This document shows positions 6,993 through 7,090 of a DNA stretch of 7,090 nucleotides, piece by piece. Both the position numbers and the translations under genes were made by a program. The DNA is from SYAN01 sp049459795 (lineage in GTDB: Bacteria > Actinomycetota > Actinomycetes > Nanopelagicales > Nanopelagicaceae): assembly GCA_049459795.1 (NCBI GenBank), contig JBMUDS010000041.1:1-7090 (forward strand). The letters are read 5' to 3'. The notes under the pieces are model-generated. The model saw only the letters and a program-made list of their open reading frames with translations. It had not been told where the DNA came from and searched no databases. Each line of letters starts with the position of its first letter. Positions within the stretch are counted from its first letter, which is position 1.

Positions 6993-7012
6993 GGTGGCCC
7001 TTCGGCCGAACC
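6993..7012 (-). repeat. Small inverted repeat / hairpin in the operon leader
   Basis: TTCGGCCGAA (7001-7010) is a perfect 10-bp palindrome. In RNA from the minus strand, GGCC (7007-7004) can pair with GGCC (6999-6996) around a GAAG loop, and GGT/ACC can extend the stem past a two-base bulge. It lies about 40-58 bases before the dppB-like start. It could be an operator or a leader hairpin; there is no U-tract after it, so it is not a standard terminator. Confidence 0.4.
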
Positions 7013-7090
7013 GTAATTGCCAAAGGGTAGCGAAGAACGATGCCAAATTAAGGCTTGCGCACCCCTAGATGAGTGTGGGGCCCCGGCGTT

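Larger units (their letters stand above)
6955..7090 (-). promoter_or_regulatory. Non-coding leader upstream of the permease operon
   Basis: These 136 bases hold no supportable gene. On the minus strand they would be the region before the dppB-like gene and should contain its promoter or the tail of a longer transcript from a gene beyond the edge. I could not find a convincing -35/-10 pair. Visible elements are the ribosome binding site (6961-6966), a GGCC-rich hairpin (6993-7012), a pair of TGCCAAA repeats (7018-7024 and 7041-7047), and a G/C-rich end with the palindrome GGGGCCCC (7077-7084). Confidence 0.5.

Noticed and set aside
7011..7053. TTGGCA on the minus strand as a -35 box for the importer operon
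   Set aside because: No reasonable -10 hexamer lies 16-18 bases downstream of either copy.
7061..7084. CCCC...GGGG and GGGGCCCC at the right edge as a terminator of an upstream minus-strand gene
   Set aside because: Only four base pairs can form reliably and no U-run follows; the region is cut by the window edge.

Overview
This window looks like a compact stretch of a bacterial chromosome, most probably from an Actinomycetota genome of intermediate G+C content (a little over half by eye, not computed). The pointers are a single polypeptide carrying both peptide-ABC ATPase domains, a small three-helix membrane protein with an actinobacterial-type PH domain, a cytosolic M13 peptidase without a signal peptide, and GTG starts. 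A freshwater or otherwise streamlined lineage would fit the very short intergenic gaps, but that is inference.

Layout, left to right. Bases 1-60 hold what may be the last codons of an upstream plus-strand gene and the ribosome binding site of the next gene. Bases 61-2010 (+) encode a complete M13-family zinc metallopeptidase (PepO/neprilysin type). Six bases after its stop lies the stop of a minus-strand gene (2017-3663) encoding a fused DppD-DppF-type double ATPase of a peptide ABC importer. Only 29 bases separate the start of that gene from the start of a plus-strand gene (3693-4313) for a membrane-anchored PH-domain protein. This in turn converges, with a 14-base gap, on two overlapping minus-strand permease genes: dppC/oppC-like (4328-5398) and dppB/oppB-like (5398-6954). 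Bases 6955-7090 are a non-coding leader with small inverted and direct repeats. The substrate-binding protein is not in the window and would be expected beyond the right edge or elsewhere.

How they work together. The two permeases and the double ATPase together make the membrane part of a di/oligopeptide-type importer. The M13 peptidase next door is intracellular by its sequence and could trim imported peptides, echoing the known Lactococcus opp-pepO arrangement, although here the peptidase is convergent rather than co-transcribed. Two things stand out. First, the DppB-like permease has about 175 extra residues with six additional predicted membrane helices in the loop after helix 3, giving about 12 helices instead of 6. 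Second, the PH-domain gene sits on the opposite strand inside what is otherwise one transporter operon, so any permease-to-ATPase transcript would be antisense to it. The tetranucleotide GATC is also strikingly abundant across the window. I see no RNA gene, CRISPR array, insertion sequence or integron.
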